A stretch of DNA of 64,000 bases from Bacillus sp. AFS015802 (GCF_002561455.1 NZ_NTUP01000001.1:25388-89387); one strand, 5' to 3'; shown: positions 44,636-53,456, counted from the first letter of the stretch. A program made the numbers and translations. The notes: a model not told the origin generated them from the letters alone.

Positions 44636-44903
44636 GATCATCCTCCTCAACATCAAAAGGAATATCAGTCAGAAAGTATCTCACAACAACGATCACTAAA
44701 AAGACCATAAGTAGAAATCCCAAGATGCAGCTGTAAAAGAACCATGCGGGCATCCCGAGAATCCAATCATAATCGGAAACCGGCTGCCCACCGAGTCCAA
44801 ATGCAAAACCATACCACCATAAAAAATTTATAAGAACGAGGGCAACTCCAATTAATGCTTCGTGGTTGGCAATTCGAAAACGCTTATCCTCTTTATGATT
44901 CAC
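44628..44903 (-). CDS. yhdT: YhdT family (DUF997) small membrane protein
   Basis: 91 residues with two transmembrane helices. The pattern NHEALIGVALVLINFLWWYG, then GMPAWFFYSCILGFLL, is the DUF997 family, which nearly always precedes a PanF-type symporter and probably helps it. The start is GTG 44903. The eight-base overlap with panF shows coupling. Confidence 0.9.
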   Translation of the reverse strand: MNHKEDKRFRIANHEALIGVALVLINFLWWYGFAFGLGGQPVSDYDWILGMPAWFFYSCILGFLLMVFLVIVVVRYFLTDIPFDVEEDDHE

Positions 44904-44969
44904 TTCCCTTTATCCCTCCTTTAAATAAACATCCTTTAACAATTTACGACAGGAAGTTACGAAATGCAA

Positions 44970-45094
44970 GAAAAAGACAGGCGTGAAGCATATGCTTCAC
45001 GCCTGTCTTCTTCATCTAATAAAAGGGGGTTGTCATGAACCATTCTCTCTATATGAAAGAGGGGGAACTCTTTTGTTTAATGAGAATGATTTTC
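44970..45094 (-). ncRNA. Fur-controlled small RNA, FsrA-like
   Basis: A predicted intergenic RNA of about 125 bases with no plausible ORF. The promoter is TTGACT-17-TACAAT (45101-45129), with a 15/19 match to the Fur box over the start site. The RNA has two unpaired C-rich runs (complements of GGGGG at 45061-45065 and 45025-45029), as used by Bacillus FsrA to pair with Shine-Dalgarno sequences. It ends in a perfect 18-bp palindromic arm terminator (44974-45009) followed by T5. This design equals FsrA of the iron-sparing response; sequence homology was not tested. Confidence 0.75.
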
Positions 45095-45129
45095 AATATC
45101 ATTGTAATCTCTTTAAAATGAAAAGTCAA
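45082..45129 (-). promoter_or_regulatory. Promoter with Fur box
   Basis: -35 TTGACT (45124-45129) and -10 TACAAT (45101-45106) with 17-base spacing. GATATTGAAAATCATTCTC (complement at 45082-45100) matches 15 of 19 positions of the classical Fur box GATAATGATAATCATTATC and overlaps the start point, so Fe-Fur would repress it. Confidence 0.8.
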
Positions 45130-45176
45130 CAGAAAAGATTGCTTACCCACATGAATACCTGAGCGTATTTTAATTA

Positions 45177-45830
45177 CTAATTCTCTTCTTCTTTCCAATG
45201 CTTGCGTTTGTAGAAATACATATAAATCGTGATGCAAAGGGTCAGCCATGCGCCGCCTGCTGTAAATCCACCCAGGATGTCACTTGGATAATGCACCCCG
45301 AGATATACCCTGCTAATTCCGATCAATAAAACAAGGATCCCAACCATGATCACGCTCCCCCACTTATACCGTTTATGATCCAATGCGCGGAACAAAATGA
45401 AGGCCAGTGAACCGTAGAATATGAATGAACTCATGGAATGGCCACTGGGGAAACTGTAGCCTCCCTGTTGGATCAATGCTTCAATATCCGGGCGATCACG
45501 TTTGAAGATCCATTTTAAAAGCCCGTTAAATCCGGCTCCTGTCAGGATGGTGATGGCTACGAATAAAGCAAGTGGGTACTTTTTCATAAATAAAAGGATG
45601 ACGACGACGGTGATTGTGAATATGGTGATTCCCTTAATTCCCCCTAAAAAAGTAATGGAAGTCATGATCTCCGTCAACTTGGGTGAAATCGTCCCCCTGA
45701 CGATATCGAATACCCCATCGTCAAATCGGGCGATTTCATTTTCTTTCCATTCTTCTACAATCGATACAAATCCCCAGGTGAATACACTCAAACACAACAG
45801 GGATACGGCGACAAAGACGCCTTGTTTCAT
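45177..45830 (-). CDS. PAP2-family membrane phosphatase
   Basis: 217 residues and six helices. The three phosphatase motifs are present: LKWIFKRDRPD, YSFPSGHSMSSF and SRVYLGVHYPSDILGG, with catalytic His residues. It acts on lipid phosphates, possibly undecaprenyl pyrophosphate or phosphatidylglycerol phosphate. ATG 45830 follows GAAGGAG. The sRNA starts about 80 bases downstream of the stop. Confidence 0.92.
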   Translation of the reverse strand: MKQGVFVAVSLLCLSVFTWGFVSIVEEWKENEIARFDDGVFDIVRGTISPKLTEIMTSITFLGGIKGITIFTITVVVILLFMKKYPLALFVAITILTGAGFNGLLKWIFKRDRPDIEALIQQGGYSFPSGHSMSSFIFYGSLAFILFRALDHKRYKWGSVIMVGILVLLIGISRVYLGVHYPSDILGGFTAGGAWLTLCITIYMYFYKRKHWKEEEN

Positions 45831-45875
45831 GTGTTTCTCCTTCAAGACCTCTCCCTCTCTCCTTACACACGGCTT

Positions 45876-46706
45876 CTATTGTGCTTTTTTCTTTGAAGTC
45901 GCTTTCTTTTTAGTTGGTTTCTTTGCCTTTTTGGGCTTGGACGAATCAATCGATGCTTGTAGCGCCGCCATTAAATCCGTCACATTCTCTTTCGGTGCTT
46001 TTTCTTTGGATGTGACCATCTTTTCCCCTGTTTGCTTAGACTCGATCAATTGGCTTAATCGTTCACGATACTGATCCTTGTAATTCTCCGGCTGGAATTC
46101 GGTCGTCAGTTGATCGATGAGCATCGTAGCGGTCTTCAGTTCCTTTTCCGTGATTTCATCACCTTCAGGAACATTCGGGACATCTCCGGTTCCCCTCACC
46201 TCATCGGGATAATGAATGGTCTCCATGACAAGGGTCTCTTCATACACACGGACGATGGAAAGCTGTTCCTTCGATCGCATCGTGATTTTGGCGATCCCTA
46301 CTTTCCCTGATTCCTTGAGGGCTTTTCGCAAGAGGGAATATGCTTTCTTCCCGCCTTCATTAGGGGAAACAAAATAAGTTCGATCAAAAAAAATCGGATC
46401 GATTTCCTCCATTTTGATGAAGTCAACGATTTCCACAGCCTTGTCATCGCTTGCTTCCTTCAAACCTTTTAGTTCCTCATCTTCAAGCACGACAAATTTC
46501 CCTTTTGTCACTTCATACCCTTTCACTATATCGGATTGCTCCAATTCTTTTTCGCAAGCAGGGCACACTTTTTCGTATTTAATGGGAGTATGACATTCTT
46601 TGTGAAGCGAACGAAGCTTGATATCCCGGTCTTCTGTTGCAGAATGTAGTTTTATGGGGATGTTCACCAGTCCAAAACTGATGGACCCCTTCCAAATGGT
46701 ATGCAT
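45876..46706 (-). CDS. ku: Ku protein for non-homologous end joining
   Basis: 276 residues. The bacterial Ku core starts MHTIWKGSISFGLVNIPI, with the Cys pair in HTPIKYEKVCPACEKEL, and has a Lys-rich C-terminal tail (KKAKKPTKKKATSKKKAQ) used to bind DNA ends and recruit LigD. I use ATG 46706; the TTG three codons upstream is very close to the AAAGGAGGG. Divergent from ligD, the partner enzyme. Confidence 0.93.
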   Translation of the reverse strand: MHTIWKGSISFGLVNIPIKLHSATEDRDIKLRSLHKECHTPIKYEKVCPACEKELEQSDIVKGYEVTKGKFVVLEDEELKGLKEASDDKAVEIVDFIKMEEIDPIFFDRTYFVSPNEGGKKAYSLLRKALKESGKVGIAKITMRSKEQLSIVRVYEETLVMETIHYPDEVRGTGDVPNVPEGDEITEKELKTATMLIDQLTTEFQPENYKDQYRERLSQLIESKQTGEKMVTSKEKAPKENVTDLMAALQASIDSSKPKKAKKPTKKKATSKKKAQ

Positions 46707-46791
46707 ATCTTTCAATACCCTCCTTTACATAAACTAATCCCTTATCCATATCATTTAGTTCCCAAACTCTCTTCATCCCCTTAAACATTTG

Positions 46792-46822
46792 GAAATAATT
46801 CAGCTGCGAAGCGGACACACTA
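46792..46822 (+). promoter_or_regulatory. Candidate SigG promoter upstream of ligD
   Basis: GAAATA (46792-46797), an 18-base spacer, and CACACTA (46816-46822). Close to SigG consensus; B. subtilis ku/ligD are forespore genes. It is a weak prediction. Confidence 0.35.
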
Positions 46823-46846
46823 CTACTAAAAATCAAGGTGATTCCT

Positions 46847-48709
46847 ATGAAACCGATGCTCCCTGTACTACGACATGAACTTCCCTCAGATGAAGACTGG
46901 CTTTATGAAGTGAAATACGATGGATTTCGGGGAATGCTCACCGTTCAATCCAACGATCAAATAAGCCTGCAAAGCCGGAATGGGAAAGATCTGCTCCCCC
47001 ACTTCCCTGAAATCAAGGAGTACATTCGCACGTTACTGAATGAATATGCCTTCCCCCTCCCTCTGATCCTTGACGGTGAGGTTGTGTTATTGCGCTCTTC
47101 ATTCAGCACCGAGTTCCTAGAGCTGCAGGTGAGGGGTAGAATGCGCAATGAGCAGAAGATCCTCAAGGCTGCCTCCAGAAGACCCGTTACATTTCTTGCA
47201 TTTGACTTGCTGCAATTCGGGAAGAAATCATATGTAGACGAACCTTACCTTACGAGAAAAGAGAAATTGAAGGAAGTGTTCTCCCTCCTTCAATTGCCGT
47301 TAAAGCCCGCTCCCTCTCACCCATCCAGCTTGCAGATGGTTCCTTCTTTCAAAGATCCAAAGAGGGTATGGGAGCTTGTAGAAAAAGAAGAAGGGGAAGG
47401 AGTTGTCGCCAAGAGAAGCGGAAGTAAATGGGAAGTCGGTAAACGAAGTACGAACTGGATCAAGAGCAAAAATTGGAAGCATTGTCAATGTTTTATCACT
47501 GCGATGGATGAAGCGAATGACTATTTTCACATCGCTGTATTTGATGGCGGACACATCATGCCGATTGGCTTATTTCACTTTGGTCTCTCTCCCGAGGAGA
47601 AAAAAACAGTGAAAGCAACGATCAAACAAAATAGTACAGAAAAGAAGAACTCTCTTTACTATATAAATCCGGCAATCACTGTAAAGATTTTGTATTTGAA
47701 TTGGCATGAGGGAAAGCTTCGCGAACCGCATTTTAAACAATTCCTATTCTCAACCCCACCGGAAGCCTGCACCTTTGATCAATTTAAAATCGATGAGGCC
47801 TCTCTTCCCGCGAGTGTGGACATCACTCATCCGGAGAAGGAATTGTTTCAAGATGTTTCCATGACCAAGCTCGATTATATCCGATTCCTCCGAAAGATGT
47901 CTGTTGTGATCATACCTTTTTTGAAAGACCGGCCCTTAACCTGTATCCGGTTCCCACACGGGCTATTCGGTGAGTCCTTTTATCAAAAAAACACCCCTGA
48001 TTATTCTCCTGAATTCGTAGAAACCTACAAAGGGGAAGATACCGAGTACACCCTCTGTAACAACCTGGAAACGTTGATATGGCTCGGTAATCAGCTGGCA
48101 CTGGAATTCCATGTTCCCTTTCAGAAAGCAAAAGAGACATACGTCAATGAAGTGGTCTTTGACTTAGATCCCCCGGGCAGAGACCATTTCCGACTTGCCG
48201 TTAAAGCAGCGACGATTATGAAGGGGCTATTTGACCGATTGAACCTGCAGAGTTTTGTTAAGACGTCGGGTAATAAAGGTCTGCAGGTGTACATCCCCCT
48301 TCCTCCCGGCTACACATGGGAGGATACCGGGTTATTTACTGAATTCATCGCTCACTACCTTGTAACGAACTATCCTGAGGATTTCACGATCGAGCGCTTA
48401 AAGAAGAACCGGAAAGAGAGGCTTTACGTGGATTATATCCAACATGGAGAAGGTAAAACCATCATCGCTCCATATTCATTAAGGGGGAATGAAAAGGCTT
48501 TGGTCGCCACTCCCCTTTGGTGGTCTGAAGTGAATGATGATCTTCACCCTGAACTCTTTACCATCGACTCAGTCTTAAAAAGATTCCAGCAGATGGGATG
48601 CCCGTTCAGTGGTTTTGAACGGGCGAAAGATTTTCAGCCATTTGACAAAGTGATTGATTTTTTGAAAACCCGATCCAAAACGAAAAAAGAGGGTTCCCGG
48701 AAAATATGA
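46847..48709 (+). CDS. ligD: Bacterial DNA ligase D (ligase + polymerase/primase)
   Basis: 620 residues with two domains. An ATP-dependent ligase core occupies about residues 1-300: adenylated Lys23 in YEVKYDGFRG, ILDGEVV, and GVVAKRSGSKWEVGKRS. An LigD-type primase-polymerase follows (about 320-610), with FDLDPPGRDHF for the metal Asp pair and KTSGNKGLQVYIPLP. The 3'-phosphoesterase domain of other LigDs is missing, as in B. subtilis YkoU. Start ATG 46847, six bases after AAGGTG. It repairs double-strand breaks with Ku. Confidence 0.94.
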   Translation: MKPMLPVLRHELPSDEDWLYEVKYDGFRGMLTVQSNDQISLQSRNGKDLLPHFPEIKEYIRTLLNEYAFPLPLILDGEVVLLRSSFSTEFLELQVRGRMRNEQKILKAASRRPVTFLAFDLLQFGKKSYVDEPYLTRKEKLKEVFSLLQLPLKPAPSHPSSLQMVPSFKDPKRVWELVEKEEGEGVVAKRSGSKWEVGKRSTNWIKSKNWKHCQCFITAMDEANDYFHIAVFDGGHIMPIGLFHFGLSPEEKKTVKATIKQNSTEKKNSLYYINPAITVKILYLNWHEGKLREPHFKQFLFSTPPEACTFDQFKIDEASLPASVDITHPEKELFQDVSMTKLDYIRFLRKMSVVIIPFLKDRPLTCIRFPHGLFGESFYQKNTPDYSPEFVETYKGEDTEYTLCNNLETLIWLGNQLALEFHVPFQKAKETYVNEVVFDLDPPGRDHFRLAVKAATIMKGLFDRLNLQSFVKTSGNKGLQVYIPLPPGYTWEDTGLFTEFIAHYLVTNYPEDFTIERLKKNRKERLYVDYIQHGEGKTIIAPYSLRGNEKALVATPLWWSEVNDDLHPELFTIDSVLKRFQQMGCPFSGFERAKDFQPFDKVIDFLKTRSKTKKEGSRKI

Positions 48710-48722
48710 GGGGACCCTCTTC
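48687..48722 (+). terminator. Hairpin overlapping the ligD stop
   Basis: AAGAGGGTTCCC and GGGGACCCTCTT pair across the stop codon, with T-rich sequence after it. Confidence 0.7.
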
Positions 48723-48739
48723 AGTCTTTTCTTCAGTTA

Positions 48740-49735
48740 TTAAGCACTCATGAACACTTTATTTTCGACGATTGATTTCGCATGGTTTTGTAACAATTCG
48801 TACGTACTTTCTTCCGTGAAGTCCTGTCGTGACACTTCGTGGTACTTCTCTGGATGTGAGAGGGACAATTCGATTCGCGATTGATAAAGATAAGTTGCAT
48901 TACCAATCAGCTCCATATTATATTGCCCTTCACCCAGTTCGTTCACAACGACACGGACTTTCCCGCCGTTGTTGTAAACATCGATTTCCCTGCCAAATTC
49001 ATTCTGCTGCAACAGGCATGTTACAAGACTTGAAGCCGACATGGCAGTCCCGCATGCATTGGTGAAGCCCACACCCCTTTCGAACGTCCGGACGTAGATG
49101 GCCCCCTTTTCCAATGGGTGTACGAAACTGACATTGACTCCATCGGGAAACAGATTATTCGGTCCATTCACTGTTTCAGCAATGGTCTTCTGCTCATTCG
49201 AGAGGATATGCTCTGTACCCACGACACTGATCAGATGAGGGTTCGGTACTGCCAAAGCAGAAAAAGTTATGCGGTCCGAAATTTCCGGGATGCTCTCGTT
49301 CAACAATGTTTCACGTTCCATGTTCATCGGGAGTTGATCCAATTCAAACAGGACAGGGGAAATTTCAACATTGTATGTCGGAATGTTTTCAAAAATCGGT
49401 TCCTGTGATGACACACGGAGATCCGCTTTCATCGTTTGAACCAGGATGGTCTCTTTGTCCAAAAGCTCACATACGTAACGTCCAACGCACCGCAGGCCGT
49501 TTCCACACATGGATGCCTCTGAACCATCGGCGTTGAAGACACGCATCCGGGCATCACAATGATCGCTTGATAATACAAATAGGATGCCGTCTGCCCCGAG
49601 ACCCGATTTGCGGTCGCAAAGTGCGAGGGCAAGATTTTGTCTGGCTTCTTCTGTAAAATCATATCCATTCGTCATTTCATCAATTAGTAAAAAGTCATTT
49701 CCAGATCCATGACATTTAATTAGATTCAAGTCCAA
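48740..49735 (-). CDS. dapF: Diaminopimelate epimerase, long form
   Basis: 331 residues against about 284 in the usual B. subtilis DapF. LL-DAP to meso-DAP for cell wall and lysine. The two catalytic Cys are in SMCGNGLRCVG (Cys77) and TNACGTAMSA. The extra 45 residues form a C-terminal tail from about residue 285, with RIELSLSHPEKYHEVSRQDF. GGAGGG seven bases upstream of TTG 49735 fixes the start. Confidence 0.9.
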   Translation of the reverse strand: MDLNLIKCHGSGNDFLLIDEMTNGYDFTEEARQNLALALCDRKSGLGADGILFVLSSDHCDARMRVFNADGSEASMCGNGLRCVGRYVCELLDKETILVQTMKADLRVSSQEPIFENIPTYNVEISPVLFELDQLPMNMERETLLNESIPEISDRITFSALAVPNPHLISVVGTEHILSNEQKTIAETVNGPNNLFPDGVNVSFVHPLEKGAIYVRTFERGVGFTNACGTAMSASSLVTCLLQQNEFGREIDVYNNGGKVRVVVNELGEGQYNMELIGNATYLYQSRIELSLSHPEKYHEVSRQDFTEESTYELLQNHAKSIVENKVFMSA

Positions 49736-49898
49736 CGTGAATCCCTCCACGGTAAATTTACTAGTAAACTATTCATAATAGTCTTAGCTTGCCACAAACA
49801 AGCCATTTACGCAATCATCTTCCCCGTATTTATCGATATAAAGAGGTTCATAGTTGAATTATCTCTTTCATTTCGAGACAATGAAAGTGGTGATGATC

Positions 49899-50195
49899 AT
49901 GAAGGAAGAATACCGTTTTCGTTTTCAAGTCCATAAGGTGGAAGAATCGGGCGATGAATACCAGTCCAGGGATGTGACGGTGTTTGCCCGGATTTACAAC
50001 AACAAAAAAGACCTCATATGTGAAGGTCTCTTTCGAGTGAGGTTCAATGCCATCGGAATCTATCCGTTCCCTGCAGACGTTGCGGAGCTAATATCCTCAA
50101 AACATTTGCAACGCCTTCTTCTCATGGAATTGAAACGGTATATAAAACCCCAGAGAAAATATCTTACCCCGGGGGAATACAAACCTGTCTGGTAG
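49899..50195 (+). CDS. Small soluble hypothetical protein
   Basis: 98 residues, beta-rich by pattern then helical (LISSKHLQRLLLMELKRYI). No membrane segment and no family I recognise. Two starts are possible: ATG 49899 after GGTGATGATC, or TTG 49854, eight bases after AAGAGG, which adds 15 residues. It lies antisense-adjacent to dapF and converges with the EAL-HDOD gene, with only four bases between the ends. Confidence 0.55.
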   Translation: MKEEYRFRFQVHKVEESGDEYQSRDVTVFARIYNNKKDLICEGLFRVRFNAIGIYPFPADVAELISSKHLQRLLLMELKRYIKPQRKYLTPGEYKPVW

Positions 50196-50199
50196 ATGC

Positions 50200-51447
50200 T
50201 CATGTCAACTCGGTCACTTCATGGCTCAGAAGCTCTTCTGTCCACTTGCAGAATTGATGGTAACTTTCCATCACTTCCTTTTTGTTTAACTTTAATTCTC
50301 TCATTTTCTCTTCGAGGTCTGACCAATCCGCCTTTTCAATGGAGATCACGAGTTCAAGTATATCCTTCAAATCGTTCCGGGAACCCGTCAGAGCACTGCA
50401 GATATCGTCATTCAAAGGCAAATCCTTCAGGATGCGGTCAATCGGCATGGAAAGGATGGTGTCCATCAAGGAAAACATTCCTGTCAGGAAATAACTTGAT
50501 TTCAAAGAGGCGCGATGATGTTTTTCTGCCAGCAACTCACACATTTTAGCCCTCGTCAAACATAATGTAATCACTTCGTTTTCCAGTTGCCTTCTCTTCC
50601 CCACTTGCTCCCTGACAGCCAAAACATAGATCCATCTCTTGATTTCCAGAAGGCCTAAAAGAACGATGGCCTGGCGGATGGAATGAATCTTATGTTTGGG
50701 ACGGTAAGCGGGGGAGTTGATTAATTTCAGCAATTTATACGAAAGGGAGAGGTCCTGTTCGATCAATTGACTGATCCTGTCAATGCTCGGTTCATTCATT
50801 TCAAGGCTTTGTATGATGGAATAATAGGAATGAAAGTACGTCGGGACATCATGGGTCGCAATGATTTTAGGCTTACTGAAGAAATAGCCCTGAAAGAAGT
50901 GATATCCCTTCTTGTTCGCTTCTTCATAATCGCCCTCTGTCTCCACTTTTTCTGCAAGAAGCCTGTACCCTAATAAATTGGATAGCACTTCTATACTTCC
51001 CCGCTCGCTTTCAGTTGTATTCATGAAATCGACCTTCACATAATCCGCAAGTTTCATCAATTCCCGGCAATATGGATTCGATTCAGTAAATACAAAATCG
51101 TCTAATGCGATCTTATAGCCCAAGTCTTTTAACTCCCGGCAGACCGTTAGCACTTCCTGCCCCGGAATCACGCTCTCGAGAATCTCCACGACAATCTCCC
51201 GGGGATTAAAGTATGTCGGAACTCTCAGCTTAAGAAGATTCTCTGTAAAATTAATAAAACAAGGCTTACCGGCTGAAAGGCTTTCAAGCCCGATATTCAA
51301 ATAACTGTTTATGATGACGTCCGCGGTTGCCTGGTCCCCGTCGATATTAGGAAACATATTGATTTCATTGTTTCTGTAAAGAAGTTCATACGCCACCGCT
51401 TCTTGATTGCGATCAAAAATAGGCTGCCTGGCTACAAATACTTCCAT
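50200..51447 (-). CDS. yuxH: EAL-HDOD domain protein (YuxH-like)
   Basis: 415 residues. An N-terminal degenerate EAL domain (about 1-205; YELLYRNNE replaces the catalytic EAL signature, and ALDDFVF is kept) is followed by a C-terminal HDOD domain (about 210-400) beginning LIEQDLSLSYKLLKLINSPA. This pairing is thought to be a signalling scaffold. The altered signature suggests weak or no c-di-GMP hydrolysis. ATG 51447 follows CAGGAG. Single gene. Confidence 0.9.
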   Translation of the reverse strand: MEVFVARQPIFDRNQEAVAYELLYRNNEINMFPNIDGDQATADVIINSYLNIGLESLSAGKPCFINFTENLLKLRVPTYFNPREIVVEILESVIPGQEVLTVCRELKDLGYKIALDDFVFTESNPYCRELMKLADYVKVDFMNTTESERGSIEVLSNLLGYRLLAEKVETEGDYEEANKKGYHFFQGYFFSKPKIIATHDVPTYFHSYYSIIQSLEMNEPSIDRISQLIEQDLSLSYKLLKLINSPAYRPKHKIHSIRQAIVLLGLLEIKRWIYVLAVREQVGKRRQLENEVITLCLTRAKMCELLAEKHHRASLKSSYFLTGMFSLMDTILSMPIDRILKDLPLNDDICSALTGSRNDLKDILELVISIEKADWSDLEEKMRELKLNKKEVMESYHQFCKWTEELLSHEVTELT

Positions 51448-51636
51448 CAAGATCACTCCTGCTTTATCCCTAATCAACATATATAATGATAGTCAAAAAG
51501 ATTCATATTTTACTTAAATAATAACAAGAAATATGTGGAAAGTCCATGTAATTTGGCAGTAGTTGTAAAACATTACAGGGGAAGAAACGGTTTGTGCTTA
51601 TGCTTAAGGAAGTGACTTTCTTTGTCAACATGAATA

Positions 51637-51690
51637 TAAAAAAACCCAAGCAGATGGCCCATCAACACGATGTAAATCATGTTGATGCGC
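51637..51690 (-). terminator. Probable terminator of the NCS2 permease gene
   Basis: CATCAACA/TGTTGATG arms with a middle loop, then GGGCCATCTGCTTGGG and T7 leftward. The stem is close to but not directly adjacent to the T-run. Confidence 0.5.
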
Positions 51691-51715
51691 AACTCCACTC
51701 GAGTCCTTTAGAGCT

Positions 51716-53005
51716 TTAATGAATCGAATGAACAAAGAAGTTCATCAGAAACAATGCAGCAATGATATATAGAGGAATGGATACTTCCCGCGCCTTCCCG
51801 GTAGCCAATTTCAGAACCGGATACAAGATAAAGCCGATGGCGATCCCATCTGCGATACTGTACGTAAACGGAATCATCGCGATGATGAAAATGGCCGGAA
51901 ACGCCTCTGTCAGATCACGGAGATCCATATGCCGTATATTTTGAATCATCAAGCCGCCGATGATGATGAGGATTGGGGCGATGGCATGATCCGGGATCCA
52001 TTTTAAATACGGAATGAACAACACAGATCCAAGGAATAATACTCCCGTAGTCAAGCTCGTCAATCCAGTCCGGCCGCCTGCCGTCATGGCTGCAGCACTT
52101 TCAACCGTAGAGACTGTCGGACTCGTGCCGAAGAACCCTGATGTGAAGGCTGAGAAAGCATTTGCTTGAAAGGCTTTGGAGTACTTATGCGGTTGATCGA
52201 TCATGTCCGTATGCCCATGGACGAGACCGATGTTTTCAAATACCAGCACCATCGTGACTGAAAAAACCGCAATCCAAAACGGGATCTCCATAATGGCACT
52301 AAAGGATATTTGACCGAAAACCTGGCTGTATTCACTCAAATGGAAAGAGCTTGATTGAATGGATGGCTCGATTCCTAAGATGAATCCAAGCACTGTCCCA
52401 AAGGCGATACTCCACAAAAATTGACCTTTTACATTGCGTATGAAAAGAAAAATCGTTACCAGGAATGTCAGAACCGTGGCCAACACCTTCAGCTCCCCAA
52501 AATCACCGATCATGATGATGGCACTATCCCCTCTTTGGATGAGACCCCCTTTTTCAAGACCGATAAACATTAGGAACATCCCTAATCCTACCGTGATGGC
52601 TTCTTTTAATGTTTTGGGAATGGCTTCCGATAATACTTTTGATAGCTTCGTAAATGCAATGATCATAAAGAGTATTCCTGAAATCACTACGACAGCTAAA
52701 GCTTCCTGCCACGATAAGCCCGATGACTTTACAAGGGTGAATGTAAACATCGCATTAATCCCCATGCCTGGAACCAGAAGGATTGGTGCATTCGCCCAAA
52801 AGGCCATCACCAAACACCCAACGAAGGAAGCAAGAATGGTGGCCATGACCGCTCCTTCAAATGGAATTCCAGCTTCAGAAAGAATTAAAGCATTCACAGC
52901 GATGATGTAGACAATCGTAAAATAACCGATCGCACCTGCCATCATCTCCTGCTTCATCGTGGTACCATGATCCTTTAACTGAAAAATACCTCCACGTGCT
53001 TTCAT
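51716..53005 (-). CDS. NCS2-family purine permease (AzgA/PbuG type)
   Basis: 429 residues, about 12-14 helices. The AzgA-like motifs are GYFTIVYIIAVNALILSEAG, then PGMGINAMFTF, VFENIGLVHGHTDM, and FGTSPTVSTVESAAAM. It probably imports guanine, hypoxanthine or adenine by H+ symport. No purine riboswitch was found upstream. ATG 53005 follows GGAAG. A monocistronic gene. Confidence 0.9.
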   Translation of the reverse strand: MKARGGIFQLKDHGTTMKQEMMAGAIGYFTIVYIIAVNALILSEAGIPFEGAVMATILASFVGCLVMAFWANAPILLVPGMGINAMFTFTLVKSSGLSWQEALAVVVISGILFMIIAFTKLSKVLSEAIPKTLKEAITVGLGMFLMFIGLEKGGLIQRGDSAIIMIGDFGELKVLATVLTFLVTIFLFIRNVKGQFLWSIAFGTVLGFILGIEPSIQSSSFHLSEYSQVFGQISFSAIMEIPFWIAVFSVTMVLVFENIGLVHGHTDMIDQPHKYSKAFQANAFSAFTSGFFGTSPTVSTVESAAAMTAGGRTGLTSLTTGVLFLGSVLFIPYLKWIPDHAIAPILIIIGGLMIQNIRHMDLRDLTEAFPAIFIIAMIPFTYSIADGIAIGFILYPVLKLATGKAREVSIPLYIIAALFLMNFFVHSIH

Positions 53006-53168
53006 ATTATAATCTTCCTATAAAACTGCCCTCTCCCTACCCGCTCCATCCCTTATAAAGGGGGAGCCACAAAATATAATTTTAGCAAAAGGTCTGACGT
53101 TTGCCAATATGTATTTTGATGGGTGTGTGGCGGGTTTAACGTTTGTTTCTTAGGGATCGGTTTGAAAA

Positions 53169-53345
53169 GTGGAAGAATCCAGCGGCTCTTGGAGGCGGGT
53201 GCCCCCCCTTTTTGTGGAAAATCCGGCCGGAATGTTTGGAAATCAAGCGGCTTTTGGGAGAAATCCGGACGTTTTCTGGAATAATCAATCCGAAATCACC
53301 AGGAATCCAGCCGCTTTGGTGAAAAATTCAGCCAAATTACAAATA
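53169..53345. repeat. Degenerate tandem repeat with about 20-22-base period
   Basis: Seven imperfect units, each starting GGAA(or GGAG) and containing AATCC(G/A)GCCG-like sequence and a T-rich end, such as GGAAAATCCGGCCGGAATG, GGAGAAATCCGGACGTTTTC and GGAATCCAGCCGCTTTGG. There is a 25-base GC-rich interruption after the first unit. No direct-repeat spacer structure of a CRISPR array. Function unknown. Confidence 0.6.
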
Positions 53346-53414
53346 ACCCCATCTCACACCCTTCCCTTACAGGATGACTCCTAACTAAGAGCCCCTTTAA
53401 AGGTCTCTCCCTCC

Positions 53415-53442
53415 AAAAAAAAAGCCTCCCATAAAAGGAGAC
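53415..53442 (-). terminator. Terminator of the rib operon
   Basis: Leftward: GTCTCC, loop TTTTAT, GGGAGGC, then T9. It lies 15 bases beyond the ribH stop codon. Confidence 0.85.
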
Positions 53443-53456
53443 TTCTCAAAACCATT

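Larger units (their letters stand above)
53006..53456. other. Gap with hairpin, degenerate repeat and terminator
   Basis: No gene I can support. The permease leader contains the imperfect hairpin GCTCC/GGAGC around 53040-53068. A degenerate tandem repeat covers 53169-53345, and the rib-operon terminator covers 53415-53442. A 71-codon frame across the repeat is an artefact of the repeats. Confidence 0.6.

Noticed and set aside
45035..45121. 28-codon plus-strand ORF with GGGGG site over the Fur box
   Set aside because: It is the exact antisense of the sRNA's promoter and C-rich region; the GGGGG is the complement of the sRNA C-run. The promoter and terminator fit only the minus strand.
53006..53110. 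Purine riboswitch before the NCS2 permease
   Set aside because: The conserved three-way-junction sequences were not found; only a simple hairpin is seen.
53169..53345. CRISPR array
   Set aside because: Units are degenerate, contiguous and lack constant repeats with unique spacers; no cas genes.
53169..53384. 71-codon plus-strand ORF with NP/NQ-rich repeats
   Set aside because: No start site, and the peptide repeat follows from the degenerate DNA repeat.
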